DNA of 64,000 bases from Chloroflexota bacterium (GTDB taxonomy: Bacteria; Chloroflexota; Anaerolineae; Anaerolineales; Anaerolineaceae), in assembly GCA_021825925.1 (NCBI GenBank), contig JAKAFP010000003.1, forward strand, positions 62,001-126,000, written 5' to 3'. Under the pieces are notes generated by a model that saw nothing but the letters and a program-made list of their open reading frames with translations, did no database searches and had not been told where the DNA came from. The position numbers and the translations under genes are program-made. The number at the start of each line of letters is the position of its first letter. Position 1 is the stretch's first letter. Positions 16,017 through 24,998 of the stretch are shown in pieces.

Positions 16017-18251
16017 ATGGCTGATTTTTTGCTCGACAACCTTAATCCCGCGCAGTTGCGTGCCGTGACCGCCCCCGCCGGGCAGACCCTGGTGCTGGCT
16101 GGCCCCGGTTCCGGCAAGACGCGCGTGTTGACCCGCCGCCTGGCCTACCTGATCGAACGCATGTCCGTGCCGGCCTACGACATCATTGCCGTGACCTTCA
16201 CCAACAAGGCCGCACGCGAGATGGAAAACAGGGTGGTCACCCTGGCACAGCGCAGCCTGGACGGCATCTGGCTGGGTACCTTCCACGCCATGTGCGCGCG
16301 TATCCTGCGCCGCGAGGCGGATTCTCTGCCCTTCAGCTCCAACTTCGTCATTTTCGACAGCGCCGACCAGGAAACGCTGGTGAAACGCGCCCTGCAGGAC
16401 CTGCACATTGACGACAAGATCCACCGGCCGGCCGGCATCCACTCCTCCATATCGTCGGCCAAGAACGACCTGCTGCGTCCCTCCGATATGCCGCGCGGCT
16501 CATACCACGAAGAAGTGGTGGCCAAGGTCTACGCCCGTTATCAGGAGCTGCTGACTGCCAACAACGCCGTGGATTTTGATGACCTGCTGATGTGCGCCAC
16601 GCAGCTGCTGCAGCAGAACCCCTCCATTTCAGAAAAATACGCCCACCGCTTTCAACACGTGCTGGTGGACGAGTTCCAGGACACCAACATCGCCCAGTAC
16701 GAACTGCTCAGGCACCTGGCTGCCTATCACAAGAACATCTTTGTGGTAGGTGACGAGGATCAATCCATCTACCGCTGGCGCGGCGCGGATTACCGCAATG
16801 TGTTGCGCTTCGAGAAGGATTATCCGCTGTGCGAGAAGATTTTGCTTGAGCAGAACTACCGCTCGACCCAAACCGTGCTGGATGCCGCCCGCCAGGTGAT
16901 TGACCGCAATCGCAACCGCACCCCAAAACACCTCTTCACCGAACGCGGGGCAGGCAACAAGATCGTGCAATACGTGGCCACCGACGACGTGGCTGAAGCC
17001 GCCTTCGTGGTGGATACCATTCAACAATATCTGGCCACCCGCAAGGCCGTGGCCGATGATTTTGCCGTGATGTACCGCACCAACGCCCAAAGCCGCGTGA
17101 TCGAAGAGGGTTTCATGCACGCCAATCTGCCATACCGGCTGATCGGTGCGCAGAAATTCTACGGCCGCAAAGAAGTGAAAGACATGATCTGCTTTTTGCG
17201 CCTGGTGGAAAACCCCTCAGACGAGGTCAGTTTGTTGCGTGTAGTCTCAGTGCCACCTCGCGGAATCGGCGACAAAACCATCGCCGCCTTGCAATCCGCG
17301 GCTGCCATGGCCGGCATCAGCGCCGGTGAAGTACTGCTGGATCTCGGCAGGAACGGCGAAGCCTCTCCCTATTGGAGCCAGATCGGACGCTCCGTGATGC
17401 CCGTAGCTGATTTCGGCAGCATGCTCAATGAATGGGTCGAGGCCAAATCCAAAACATCCATTGCCGCGTTGTTTGACCGCATCGTCCACGATACAGGGCT
17501 GGAAGAATACGTCAAAGAACAAAGCGACACCAACAATGACCGCTGGGAGAACGTGCTCGAGCTCCGCCGCCTGGCTTACGACTTCCAGGAAAAGGGCATG
17601 ACCGAATTCCTTCAAAACCTGGCGCTCGTCTCGGATCAGGATACGATACCAGATACAGGGGACAGCCCGGACGACGGTAAGTCAAAGGGGGCGGTGACCC
17701 TGCTTACCCTGCATGCCGCCAAAGGGCTTGAATACAACCAGGTATTCATCATTGGCCTGGATGAGGGCATTTTGCCGCACAGCCGCTCGCGCGACGACCC
17801 TGAAGAAATGGCCGAGGAACGCCGCCTGCTTTATGTGGGCATGACCCGCGCCAAAAATCAACTTTATTTGTTACGCGCCGAAAGGCGCTCCAACTTCGGC
17901 TCATGGGAGTACAGTGAAGCTTCGCGCTTCCTGGCCGACATCAGCGATGACCTGATCACCAACCAGGGCAGGCGCAACGCCACCCGGCGCGACGCCCGCG
18001 ACGATGACTTTAGATGGAGCACCACCGGTGTGACCCGCAAGGTGACTCAAACCGTGGCGCCTTCTTTCAAGGAGCCCAAGTTCAAGCCCGGCATGAAAGT
18101 GCGCAAGCCCGACCGTGCGGATTGGGGCGAGGGCATCGTGCTTGAAAGCAAGGTTGAGTCTGACGGCGAAGAGACCGTGGAGATCCACTTTTCATCCATT
18201 GGGTTGAAACGGCTGCTGGCTTCCCTGGCCAACCTGGAAGTCATCAGCTAA
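16017..18251 (+). CDS. pcrA: UvrD/PcrA-type superfamily 1 DNA helicase
   Basis: 744 aa, normal for the family. All SF1A motifs are visible: Walker A AGPGSGKT (residues 29-36), VDEFQDTN (about 217), GDEDQSIYRWRGAD (about 245), EQNYRST, LHAAKGLEYNQVFIIGLDEGILPH (about 563) and RLLYVGMTRAKNQLYLL (about 602). The last 55 residues (FKPGMKVRKPDRADWGEGIVLES...) match the PcrA/UvrD Tudor-like tail that contacts RNA polymerase. It unwinds 3'-5' in nucleotide excision and mismatch repair and clears stalled polymerase or recombinase. The ATG at 16017 lacks an obvious ribosome site. A copy of the post-stop repeat starts at its stop codon. Confidence 0.95.
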   Translation: MADFLLDNLNPAQLRAVTAPAGQTLVLAGPGSGKTRVLTRRLAYLIERMSVPAYDIIAVTFTNKAAREMENRVVTLAQRSLDGIWLGTFHAMCARILRREADSLPFSSNFVIFDSADQETLVKRALQDLHIDDKIHRPAGIHSSISSAKNDLLRPSDMPRGSYHEEVVAKVYARYQELLTANNAVDFDDLLMCATQLLQQNPSISEKYAHRFQHVLVDEFQDTNIAQYELLRHLAAYHKNIFVVGDEDQSIYRWRGADYRNVLRFEKDYPLCEKILLEQNYRSTQTVLDAARQVIDRNRNRTPKHLFTERGAGNKIVQYVATDDVAEAAFVVDTIQQYLATRKAVADDFAVMYRTNAQSRVIEEGFMHANLPYRLIGAQKFYGRKEVKDMICFLRLVENPSDEVSLLRVVSVPPRGIGDKTIAALQSAAAMAGISAGEVLLDLGRNGEASPYWSQIGRSVMPVADFGSMLNEWVEAKSKTSIAALFDRIVHDTGLEEYVKEQSDTNNDRWENVLELRRLAYDFQEKGMTEFLQNLALVSDQDTIPDTGDSPDDGKSKGAVTLLTLHAAKGLEYNQVFIIGLDEGILPHSRSRDDPEEMAEERRLLYVGMTRAKNQLYLLRAERRSNFGSWEYSEASRFLADISDDLITNQGRRNATRRDARDDDFRWSTTGVTRKVTQTVAPSFKEPKFKPGMKVRKPDRADWGEGIVLESKVESDGEETVEIHFSSIGLKRLLASLANLEVIS

Positions 18252-18269
18252 TTATTTCTTCCGATATTT
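18250..18269 (-). repeat. Post-stop 20-bp motif, copy 1 (reverse orientation)
   Basis: On the minus strand this reads AAATATCGGAAGAAATAATT, 18 of 20 bases like the copy at 62593-62612. It begins inside the stop codon of the helicase gene. See the copies at 23908, 51566 and 62593. Confidence 0.6.
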
Positions 18270-18391
18270 ATCGTTAATTCACATTTAAATGACATAAAAA
18301 TTGCAAATAAAATTGTAAATGCATTTTTTATGGCAAACCGCATGTTTTATTTTTATAATTTTATTCTACTAATCTAAATAAGGAGTTTCCC

Positions 18392-18985
18392 TTGAACAGC
18401 AAATTTATGAAATTTTTTAGTTCCGAGTGGGTGTTGGGCATTCTGGTTGCCTTTCTCTCCATATTAATTGCCGCCGCGGCATATCAATCTTCATTGTTTG
18501 ATTCCAAAGAATCAGATATGAACGTCGAAGGTCAGAAACAATTGACCGAATCCAATTCCATGTACCTTGAAGCCAACCAATTTGTCATCTACGACTATCA
18601 GATGTACGACGGCTGGTATATCAATGACGGCACCAATGATGACCTGGCTGAATATTACAAGACCAGCTTCTCAGAAAACCTCACCGCCAGCATGGATCGC
18701 GAGAGTGGTCCCTTTGATGATCAGTACTATACTGAAATGTATGCCGATGCTTCATCCACTTATGATGTAGCCATGACCGCATTTGACGACGCCAATACCG
18801 CCGGTAACAAAGCGGACAGTCTGCAGCTCGTGGTCTTGATCTACGCAGTTGGTCTGGCCTTGGCTGCTTACGGATCCATGCTTGCCGAAGAAGCCAATTT
18901 GCGCAAGTTTTTTGGCATTATGTCAGTAGTCGCCCTGGTCTTTGGCTCAGTCGTCTACATCACGACCCTGGTCGCTGTTGCCTAA
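18392..18985 (+). CDS. Three-TM membrane protein of unknown function
   Basis: 197 aa. One membrane segment near the N-terminus (VLGILVAFLSILIAAAAY), a polar, Asp/Tyr-rich region of about 100 residues (LEANQFVIYDYQMYDGWY..., YYTEMYADASSTYDVAMTAFDDANTAGNKADSLQ), then two C-terminal membrane segments with a short AEEANLRKFFG loop. The layout recalls DUF4337-like proteins but I cannot assign a family firmly. The start is TTG at 18392, chosen because AAGGAG stands at the right distance; an ATG five codons inside is possible. Single gene ended by a strong terminator. Confidence 0.75.
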   Translation: MNSKFMKFFSSEWVLGILVAFLSILIAAAAYQSSLFDSKESDMNVEGQKQLTESNSMYLEANQFVIYDYQMYDGWYINDGTNDDLAEYYKTSFSENLTASMDRESGPFDDQYYTEMYADASSTYDVAMTAFDDANTAGNKADSLQLVVLIYAVGLALAAYGSMLAEEANLRKFFGIMSVVALVFGSVVYITTLVAVA

Positions 18986-19001
18986 TTTGATTTTGCGCTT
19001 C

Positions 19002-19039
19002 AAAACCCGGAGCCTGAACTTAACAGCTCCGGGTTTTTT
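19002..19039 (+). terminator. Rho-independent terminator
   Basis: Twelve-bp stem AAAACCCGGAGC (19002-19013) / GCTCCGGGTTTT (19026-19037), 12-nt loop, TTTTTT run. Confidence 0.92.
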
Positions 19040-19140
19040 GTTAAATGAATTTATTCGGACTATTTTTGTCGCAATCTGGTAAAAAACGCTCGAACAGGGT
19101 AAGATAGGGCGTTGTTAACTTCTAAAGGTGGTTTGTTTTC

Positions 19141-20646
19141 ATGACTTTTTTCCTCGCGCTGCTGCCCATTTTGATCGTTCTTGTGCTAATGCTGGTTTTC
19201 CGCGCCGGCAGTCATATTGCCGGTATGGCCGGCTGGGTGGCAGGGCTCGTAGTTGCTTTTTTCGCGTTTGGCTTGAATTGGGATGTACTGTGGGTCTCTC
19301 AAGCCAAGAGCCTGATGGTGACTTTAAATGTGCTGCTGGTGATTTGGCCGGCCCTTTTTCTCTATCACCTGGTGGACCAGGCTGGCGGCATCCGTGCGAT
19401 CGCGCTGGCGCTTGAGGGTGTGATCCCTGACCGCGGATGGCTGCTGGTGGTGCAAGCCTGGATGCTGACCGCCGTGATCGAAAACCTCTCAGGATTTGGA
19501 CTGCCAATCGCGATTGCCGCGCCCATGCTGATCGCACTGGGTGTGCCTCCCATCACCGCCGTGGCCGCCTCTGCAGTTGGGCATACCTGGGCGGTGACAA
19601 TGAGCGGCATGGCGCTGGCTTTCCGCACCCTGGTTGACGTCACCGGCTCGAATGCGGTGGAACTCTTCCCCACCACGGCGCTGCTGCTGGGCATCATCGT
19701 GATGCTCACCGGGTTGGCCGTGATGTTGATCTTAAAACAACAGAAACATTGGTGGCGGGTGCTCATTTTAGGGGTCGTGGTGGCTGCCACACAGTACCTG
19801 ACCGGCCTGGTGGGGATGATCCCGGTGGCGTCATTTACCGCAGCTTTCATAGGTATCATTGGCGGCGTGCTGTTATGCGAACGACCCAAAGGCTGGCGCT
19901 CACCTTTCAAAGCAGACCCGGCTTTTAAAACCGGCATCCTGGCTTACGGATTTCTGATGGTGGTGATGGCACTGGCAACCGCGGTCAAGCCCATCAACCA
20001 ACTGCTTTCAAGCGTCACCTGGACCCTGTTCTTCCCCGAGGTGGTCAGCCGGAACGGCTATACCACGGCTGCCGGCCACGGCTATCTTTTCCGTTTTCTC
20101 ATTCATCCGGGTGTGATCATCTTTTTGACCGCCCTGTTCGCCATGTTGGTCATCCCGCGCATCAAAGGGCTCTCCATCGGCAAGGTTAAACCAGCTCTTC
20201 ACAATACCGTCAAAGGCGCCATCCCGGCCAGCCTTGGCACACTGTTCATGATCGCATTATCGGCGATGATGGAACACACCGGCATGACCATGCAGATCGC
20301 AAAAGGGTTGTCTGAACTGATGGGCATGATCTATCCGCTCTTCGCATCGCTGGTGGGCATGGTGGGAGCATTTGCCACCGGCAGCAACACCAATTCCAAT
20401 GTGCTGTTTGGATCCATGCAAAAGGGCGTGGCTCAACTTCTGACCATTTCTCCGCTGATTTTGCTGGCAGCCCAGACCGTGGGCGGTTCGCTGGGCAGCA
20501 TGGTGGCCCCGGCCAAGTTGGCCGTGGGTGGCACCACCACCGGCCTCAAAGGCAAGGAAGGCGAAATTCTGCGCATTACCCTGCCCATCGGCTTGGGGAT
20601 CGTGATGATCGTGGGTGTGGTGGTTCTAATATTCAGCAGGGGATAA
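19141..20646 (+). CDS. lctP: LctP-family lactate/glycolate permease
   Basis: 501-aa transporter with about 12-13 membrane segments, the length and topology of L-lactate permeases (LctP/LldP/GlcA). Family-type stretches are visible: GFGLPIAIAAPMLIALGVPP, AVGHTWAVTMSGMALAFRTL, and near the C-terminus GSNTNSNVLFGSMQ and SLGSMVAPAKLAVGGTTTGLKGKEGEIL. It should import lactate or a related 2-hydroxy acid by proton symport. Substrate choice cannot be read; there is no lactate-utilisation operon alongside. ATG at 19141 with AAAGGTGG upstream. Its end lies 5 bp from the end of the convergent mrp gene. Confidence 0.88.
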   Translation: MTFFLALLPILIVLVLMLVFRAGSHIAGMAGWVAGLVVAFFAFGLNWDVLWVSQAKSLMVTLNVLLVIWPALFLYHLVDQAGGIRAIALALEGVIPDRGWLLVVQAWMLTAVIENLSGFGLPIAIAAPMLIALGVPPITAVAASAVGHTWAVTMSGMALAFRTLVDVTGSNAVELFPTTALLLGIIVMLTGLAVMLILKQQKHWWRVLILGVVVAATQYLTGLVGMIPVASFTAAFIGIIGGVLLCERPKGWRSPFKADPAFKTGILAYGFLMVVMALATAVKPINQLLSSVTWTLFFPEVVSRNGYTTAAGHGYLFRFLIHPGVIIFLTALFAMLVIPRIKGLSIGKVKPALHNTVKGAIPASLGTLFMIALSAMMEHTGMTMQIAKGLSELMGMIYPLFASLVGMVGAFATGSNTNSNVLFGSMQKGVAQLLTISPLILLAAQTVGGSLGSMVAPAKLAVGGTTTGLKGKEGEILRITLPIGLGIVMIVGVVVLIFSRG

Positions 20647-20651
20647 ATAAG

Positions 20652-21692
20652 TTACATCCCGATCTTTTTGATCAAATCACCTATTTCGGCTGAAGCAAAA
20701 TTCTCGATCTTGCCCGTGTCTGCCAGTCCTGCCAGTTGGGGGTCCATCGGCAGGCGGACGGTGATTTCCGTCTCAACGGATTTAGCCAGCGCTTCAACAT
20801 GGCTTGGACCGTAGATCTCGTGCTGTTTGCCGCAATCGGGGCAGACGAAGTAACTCATGTTTTCCACCACGGCCATCACAGGCATTTTTAGCTGCTTGAG
20901 CATGGAATCCGCCTTGCGGACGACCATGCCGGCCAGTTCCTGGGGGGTCGAGACCAGCACCACGCCGTTAACAGGGATGGTCTGCATCACGGTGAGCGCC
21001 GCATCCGAAGTTCCGGGGGGAAGGTCAACAAGCAGGACATCCAGTTTACCCCAGAGCACATCACGCCAGAACTGCTGAATGGTGCCTGAGATCATCGGTC
21101 CGCGCCATATGACGGCAGCATCTTCATTGGGTATCAACAGGTTGATGGATACTACTTTGATCCCGAGGGAAGTGACTGCTGGCAGAATGCCCTGGTCGCT
21201 GCCGCGCAATCCGCCGGGGGGAAGACCAAACAGGCGCGGAATGCTGGGACCGGTAATGTCGGCATCCAGAATACCCACCTTCTTGCCGGAGCGTGCCAGT
21301 TCGCAGGCCAGCATGGCGGTGATGGAGGATTTACCTACGCCGCCCTTGCCGCTGAGCACGGCAACCACTTTTTGCACCTGGTTGAATTTGTTGAGCTTGG
21401 GAAGTTCAGGTTTGCCCTTGGCAAAGATGGCTTTCTTTTCCTCTTCAGTCATGGCGCCAAAGGTAACTTTGACATTGGTAATGCCGGGCAAGGCCATGAC
21501 AGCCATGCGGGCGTCGCGTTCCATTTGGGCTTTCATCGGGCAGCTTGGGATGGTCAGCGCCAGGGTAAAGGTCACTTCTCCGGCTGTGGAGACCTGCAGG
21601 TCACGCACCATGCCGAGTTCCACAATACTGCGTCCGAGCTCGGGATCGAAAACCTTCTTTAATGCATCGAGAATTTCATTGTTGGTGATCAT
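20652..21692 (-). CDS. mrp: Mrp/NBP35-type iron-sulfur cluster carrier ATPase
   Basis: 346 aa. N-terminal MIP18/DUF59 domain (residues 1-80, FDPELGRSIVELGMVRDL and PSCPMKAQMERDARMAV) and a P-loop ATPase domain with the deviant Walker A VLSGKGGVGKSSITAML (about residue 110), DADITGPSIPRLFGLP, and DLPPGTSDAALT. Near the C-terminus VCPDCGKQHEIYG supplies the CxxC that binds a bridging 4Fe-4S cluster in the dimer. It assembles and hands Fe-S clusters to apoproteins. AGGAG precedes the ATG. Monocistronic and convergent with lctP with almost no space between. Confidence 0.93.
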   Translation of the reverse strand: MITNNEILDALKKVFDPELGRSIVELGMVRDLQVSTAGEVTFTLALTIPSCPMKAQMERDARMAVMALPGITNVKVTFGAMTEEEKKAIFAKGKPELPKLNKFNQVQKVVAVLSGKGGVGKSSITAMLACELARSGKKVGILDADITGPSIPRLFGLPPGGLRGSDQGILPAVTSLGIKVVSINLLIPNEDAAVIWRGPMISGTIQQFWRDVLWGKLDVLLVDLPPGTSDAALTVMQTIPVNGVVLVSTPQELAGMVVRKADSMLKQLKMPVMAVVENMSYFVCPDCGKQHEIYGPSHVEALAKSVETEITVRLPMDPQLAGLADTGKIENFASAEIGDLIKKIGM

Positions 21693-21772
21693 TGGACTCC
21701 TGATAAAATATAAAATTAATTTTACCCGAAGCCCCTGAAAACGCTCTATAATGAAACCAGATCGGAGGAACC

Positions 21773-22339
21773 ATGAGACGATTTCACTTGATGCTCGCCC
21801 TGGTTTTTGTTTCTTTTGCCATGCTGGCTTGTTCGATCTCGTTTAACCTCACCGAAACCCCGACACCCGCCACGCAAACCCCTGCCGGGATTGCCCCGCC
21901 CACCGCCGAACCCACCCTGACACCAACATTAGCCCAAACCATCACTGTCTATTTTACCGACCAGGCGAAATTTGCGGTCGGTACTGAACCCTATGAAGTG
22001 GCGGTGAGCCGTCCACTTCCGCCTGGGGTTGATCCCGTGCGTGCCGTGCTGGATGCGCTCTTCGCCGGGCCGACAGCAGAGGAATCTGCACAGGGGTTGG
22101 TACTGGTTTCAAGCGGCTTCACCGGTGTGGGAGAATACAGTCTTGAAAATGGCATCGCACGCATCCACCTGGTGGGTAAGTGCGTCAACAACGGGGCGGC
22201 TTATTCGGTGGCGAGTGTGATCAGCAAGAACCTCGAACAATTCCCACAAATAACTGCTTTTAAGATCTACGATGAGAACGGCGACAACCTCGACCCGGAT
22301 TCTCCGATGAGTTCAGTGCCCTACTGCCTGGAGCCATAA
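21773..22339 (+). CDS. GerMN-domain lipoprotein
   Basis: 188 aa. The signal peptide ends in a lipobox (AMLACS, Cys at residue 20), followed by a Thr/Pro-rich linker (TPTPATQTPAG...TPTL) and a GerMN/sporulation-type domain (about residues 62-188: VYFTDQAKFAVGTEPYEVAVSRPLPPG, VRAVLDALFAGPTAEESAQGL, KIYDENGD). GerMN domains occur in germination and cell-wall-related lipoproteins; here the protein should sit on the outer face of the membrane. GGAGG before the ATG, promoter-like TCTATAAT upstream. It precedes the SGNH hydrolase by 29 bp but that gene has its own -10 box. Confidence 0.85.
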   Translation: MRRFHLMLALVFVSFAMLACSISFNLTETPTPATQTPAGIAPPTAEPTLTPTLAQTITVYFTDQAKFAVGTEPYEVAVSRPLPPGVDPVRAVLDALFAGPTAEESAQGLVLVSSGFTGVGEYSLENGIARIHLVGKCVNNGAAYSVASVISKNLEQFPQITAFKIYDENGDNLDPDSPMSSVPYCLEP

Positions 22340-22356
22340 CACCCATACGGGTCTGT

Positions 22357-22362
22357 TATAAT
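22357..22362 (+). promoter_or_regulatory. -10 box placing transcription start at the SGNH start codon
   Basis: Perfect TATAAT six bases in front of the ATG at 22369. A start at the usual distance would give an mRNA with no leader. No Shine-Dalgarno sequence is present for this gene, which fits leaderless translation. Confidence 0.55.
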
Positions 22363-22368
22363 CAACTT

Positions 22369-23031
22369 ATGTGGATACTCTTTTTACTGATCATGTTGGC
22401 CGTCGTGCTGACGCTCTTCATCATCACTCGCGTGGCGGTGGAGCGGTTGGAGCACAATCATTACAAGCAGCGGGCTGATCTCTACCGCTATTCCAAGATC
22501 CAAAAAGGCGACATTGTCTTTCTGGGTGACAGCATTACCGACGGCGGCTGCTGGGACGAGCTCTTTCCGGGATTGAATATCAAAAATCGCGGCATCAATG
22601 CAGATGACACCGTGGGAGCTTTGGCACGGTTGGATGACATTTTGTGCTGCGGGCCTTCAGCGCTTTTCATTCTCATCGGCACCAACGATCTGAATTGGTG
22701 GAATTACCGGCACGACAAGGAGATCCTGGCCAATTACCACGAGATTCTGCGCCGCTGCAAAGAGCAATCCCCAGACACCAAAGTATTCGTGGAATCCCTG
22801 CTGCCGCGCACCAAACGTTATGCCAATCACCTGCGCATGCTCAACATCCATCTTGAAAAACTGGCCGAAGAATTCGACTATACCTTCATCAATCTCTTTC
22901 CGCATTTTGCCGACGAGAACGGCGCGTTGAAAGCGGAATTCAACAACGATCATCTCCATCTGATGGCCCCCGGATATGCCCTTTGGGTCAAACTGCTGAC
23001 CCCATATCTCGACAGTATTCGGAAGAAATAA
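22369..23031 (+). CDS. SGNH/GDSL-type hydrolase, membrane-anchored
   Basis: 220 aa. One N-terminal membrane segment (residues 1-22), then the SGNH fold: block I FLGDSITDGG with the catalytic Ser, block II GIN, block III LIGTNDLNWW and block V DHLHLMAP with the catalytic Asp-His. It is closest by eye to the platelet-activating-factor acetylhydrolase/TesA-like lipase group and should hydrolyse an ester on the membrane surface. No ribosome site; a TATAAT box lies six bases upstream of the ATG. The last codons (cgg aag aaa taa) form part of a weak copy of the post-stop motif. The following gene is a PlsC acyltransferase. Confidence 0.88.
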   Translation: MWILFLLIMLAVVLTLFIITRVAVERLEHNHYKQRADLYRYSKIQKGDIVFLGDSITDGGCWDELFPGLNIKNRGINADDTVGALARLDDILCCGPSALFILIGTNDLNWWNYRHDKEILANYHEILRRCKEQSPDTKVFVESLLPRTKRYANHLRMLNIHLEKLAEEFDYTFINLFPHFADENGALKAEFNNDHLHLMAPGYALWVKLLTPYLDSIRKK

Positions 23032-23199
23032 TTCTCCAAAAGCATAACGATCTGCATACCCCACTCTCTGGTATGCATCACCCTTAACCATGACCATGGT
23101 CACTTTCAGATTGTGCCCATGGTTCAATGCTTTTATTCACCACCTCAGATATGCTTGAATCATCTTGATACGTAATTGCGAAAGGCGAGTCTATTAGCA

Positions 23200-23904
23200 A
23201 TGACTGATATTGGTGGAAAACTCCTATACGGCGCCTCGGTGCCGATGATCAAAGCCTTCAGCGGCACCATGCTCCACATGGATGTTGACCAAAAACTGCC
23301 GTTGCCTGAAGGCGCCAAAATAATCGCTCCAAATCATCCCAGCATGATTGATCCCTTCATCATGGCCTCCATCCTGGGTCAGAGGTCCTATATTCTGATC
23401 ACTGATGTGATGTTCCATGTGCCCATCATGGGCGCCTATTTACGCCGCCTGGGGCACATTCCTGTCGCTGTGGGACGAGGACAGTCAGCCATAGACTGCG
23501 CTCTGGATCATTTACAGGCAGGTCATACGATCATGATCTTCCCCGAAGGGGCCAACAGTCCCAAGAAGGGCGGTTTCGTCAAAGAGCGAACAGGAGTGGC
23601 ACGACTGGCCATCGCCAGCGGAGCGCCTGTCATCCCGACAGGCATCTTCCTGCAGCGCGACCGGCTGCAAACCCTGAAATCCGTGGTTAGCGGCAAGGTC
23701 GAGTACAGCAATTGGTATCTGCGGGGACCCTATGCCATCACCATGGGTTCGCCGATGCGCTTCACAGGAGACGTGGAAAACCGCGAACTCGTCAAAGAAA
23801 CTGCCCATCAGATCATGGTCAAGATCATGGGGTTGGCAGCCGAAAGCCAACAGCGCTGGTACCGTAATAATCCGCCGCTTACAGGCGAGCTCGAAATTCC
23901 TTGA
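23200..23904 (+). CDS. 1-acyl-glycerol-3-phosphate acyltransferase (PlsC family), copy 1
   Basis: 234 aa. The PlsC catalytic motif NH-x4-D is PNHPSMIDPFIM (about residues 46-57), followed by the substrate-binding block IMIFPEGANSPKKGGFVKERTGVARLA and later IPTGIF. It makes phosphatidic acid by acylating lysophosphatidic acid at the membrane. The ATG at 23200 matches the start of the next gene's paralogous reading frame; an upstream TTG at 23176 is in frame but unsupported. The product is about half identical to the gene 255 bp downstream, so the two are a tandem duplication. Confidence 0.88.
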   Translation: MTDIGGKLLYGASVPMIKAFSGTMLHMDVDQKLPLPEGAKIIAPNHPSMIDPFIMASILGQRSYILITDVMFHVPIMGAYLRRLGHIPVAVGRGQSAIDCALDHLQAGHTIMIFPEGANSPKKGGFVKERTGVARLAIASGAPVIPTGIFLQRDRLQTLKSVVSGKVEYSNWYLRGPYAITMGSPMRFTGDVENRELVKETAHQIMVKIMGLAAESQQRWYRNNPPLTGELEIP

Positions 23905-23907
23905 TCT

Positions 23908-23927
23908 AATTATTGGAAGAAATAATT
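23908..23927 (+). repeat. Post-stop 20-bp motif, copy 2
   Basis: AATTATTGGAAGAAATAATT, four bases after the stop codon of plsC copy 1. The ends AATTATT/AATAATT are complementary. Nearly the same sequence follows three other genes in the window. Confidence 0.65.
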
Positions 23928-23938
23928 CAGATGAGATT

Positions 23939-23972
23939 AAAACGAGTTTGCAGATGCGCAAACTCGTTTTTA
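23939..23972 (+). terminator. Rho-independent terminator between the plsC copies
   Basis: Thirteen-bp stem AAAACGAGTTTGC (23939-23951) / GCAAACTCGTTTT (23958-23970) with a 6-nt loop and T run. Confidence 0.9.
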
Positions 23973-24159
23973 TGCAACTTAGGTCTTCAAAGAGGGTTAT
24001 ACCTGATGTCTGAGAAGTCATATTCATTACTCCCTTCCCGTCCCAATAAATATGCCTAATCTCATTACCAGGATATGTCTTGGAGCCGATACGGTTTTGG
24101 CCCCGTTCTTGTATCCTTGTAACTGTTACCGATCAATTAATGGAAGTGAGTTTACTGCG

Positions 24160-24864
24160 ATGAAAAAGCTGGTTCAAAAAGCACTTTATGGCGTTTCAAA
24201 ACCCGTGGTGAAAACCTATACAGGCACCATGCTAAAAATGGATGTGCATCACAAGTGTAATTTCCCTGCCGGGGCCAAGATCATTGCCCCAAACCATCCC
24301 AGCACGGGCGATCCCTTTTTTGTAGCTTCCATGCTGGGTTTCCAATCCTTTATCATGATCAACGATGTGCTCTTTAATGTTCCCATCCTTGGCGAATATC
24401 TGCGTCGCTCCGGTCATATTTCGGTCAAACCCGGCCACGGACAGGAAGCCATTGATGAGGCTTTGGAACACCTCAAGGCCGGTCACACTGTGATGATCTT
24501 TCCGGAAGGATTGATCAGCCCTTTGACCGGAGGCTTTCACAAGGCACGCACCGGTGTGGCACGCCTAGCCCTGGCCAGCGGAGCCCCTGTCTTTCCGGTG
24601 GGTATCCATTTGATGAAAGACCGACTGCATACTTTGAAATCCACGGTCAGCGGTAAGGAAGAAATCAGCCACTGGTACCTGCGAGGACCCTATAACATCA
24701 CCGTCGGCAAACCCCTGCGCTTCAACGGGGATGTTGAAGACCGTGAATTGGTTAAAGAAACTGCAGATCAGGTCATGCTCAAGATCATGCGCCTGGCCTT
24801 TGAGAGCGAGCAGCGTTGGAACCGCAATCAACGCAGCCTGCCCGGTGCCTTTGAAACCATTTAG
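24160..24864 (+). CDS. 1-acyl-glycerol-3-phosphate acyltransferase (PlsC family), copy 2
   Basis: 234 aa from the ATG at 24160; the frame is open back to 24052, but the 36 extra residues have no match in the paralog and the 24160 start aligns with that of copy 1. Catalytic motif NH-x4-D is PNHPSTGDPFFV; further IMINDVLFNVPILGEYLRRSG, VMIFPEGLISPLTGGFHKARTGVARLA and FPVGIH. Same reaction as copy 1. The difference M-I-D versus T-G-D inside the motif suggests a shift in acyl-donor or acceptor preference. It is closed by its own terminator, so the copies are transcribed separately. Confidence 0.88.
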   Translation: MKKLVQKALYGVSKPVVKTYTGTMLKMDVHHKCNFPAGAKIIAPNHPSTGDPFFVASMLGFQSFIMINDVLFNVPILGEYLRRSGHISVKPGHGQEAIDEALEHLKAGHTVMIFPEGLISPLTGGFHKARTGVARLALASGAPVFPVGIHLMKDRLHTLKSTVSGKEEISHWYLRGPYNITVGKPLRFNGDVEDRELVKETADQVMLKIMRLAFESEQRWNRNQRSLPGAFETI

Positions 24865-24883
24865 CCATTTTTTTATTCCGACC

Positions 24884-24913
24884 AAAACGCCTCTTGCGAG
24901 GCGTTTTTTTTAT
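24884..24913 (+). terminator. Rho-independent terminator after plsC copy 2
   Basis: Stem AAAACGCCTC (24884-24893) / GAGGCGTTTT (24898-24907), TTGC loop, long T run. Confidence 0.92.
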
Positions 24914-24998
24914 GCTCCTTGATCACTAAAAATGAACCTGACGTATAATCAACTTGTTGCAATTTCCATCAAATTCATACTACATGGAGAATAATCCA

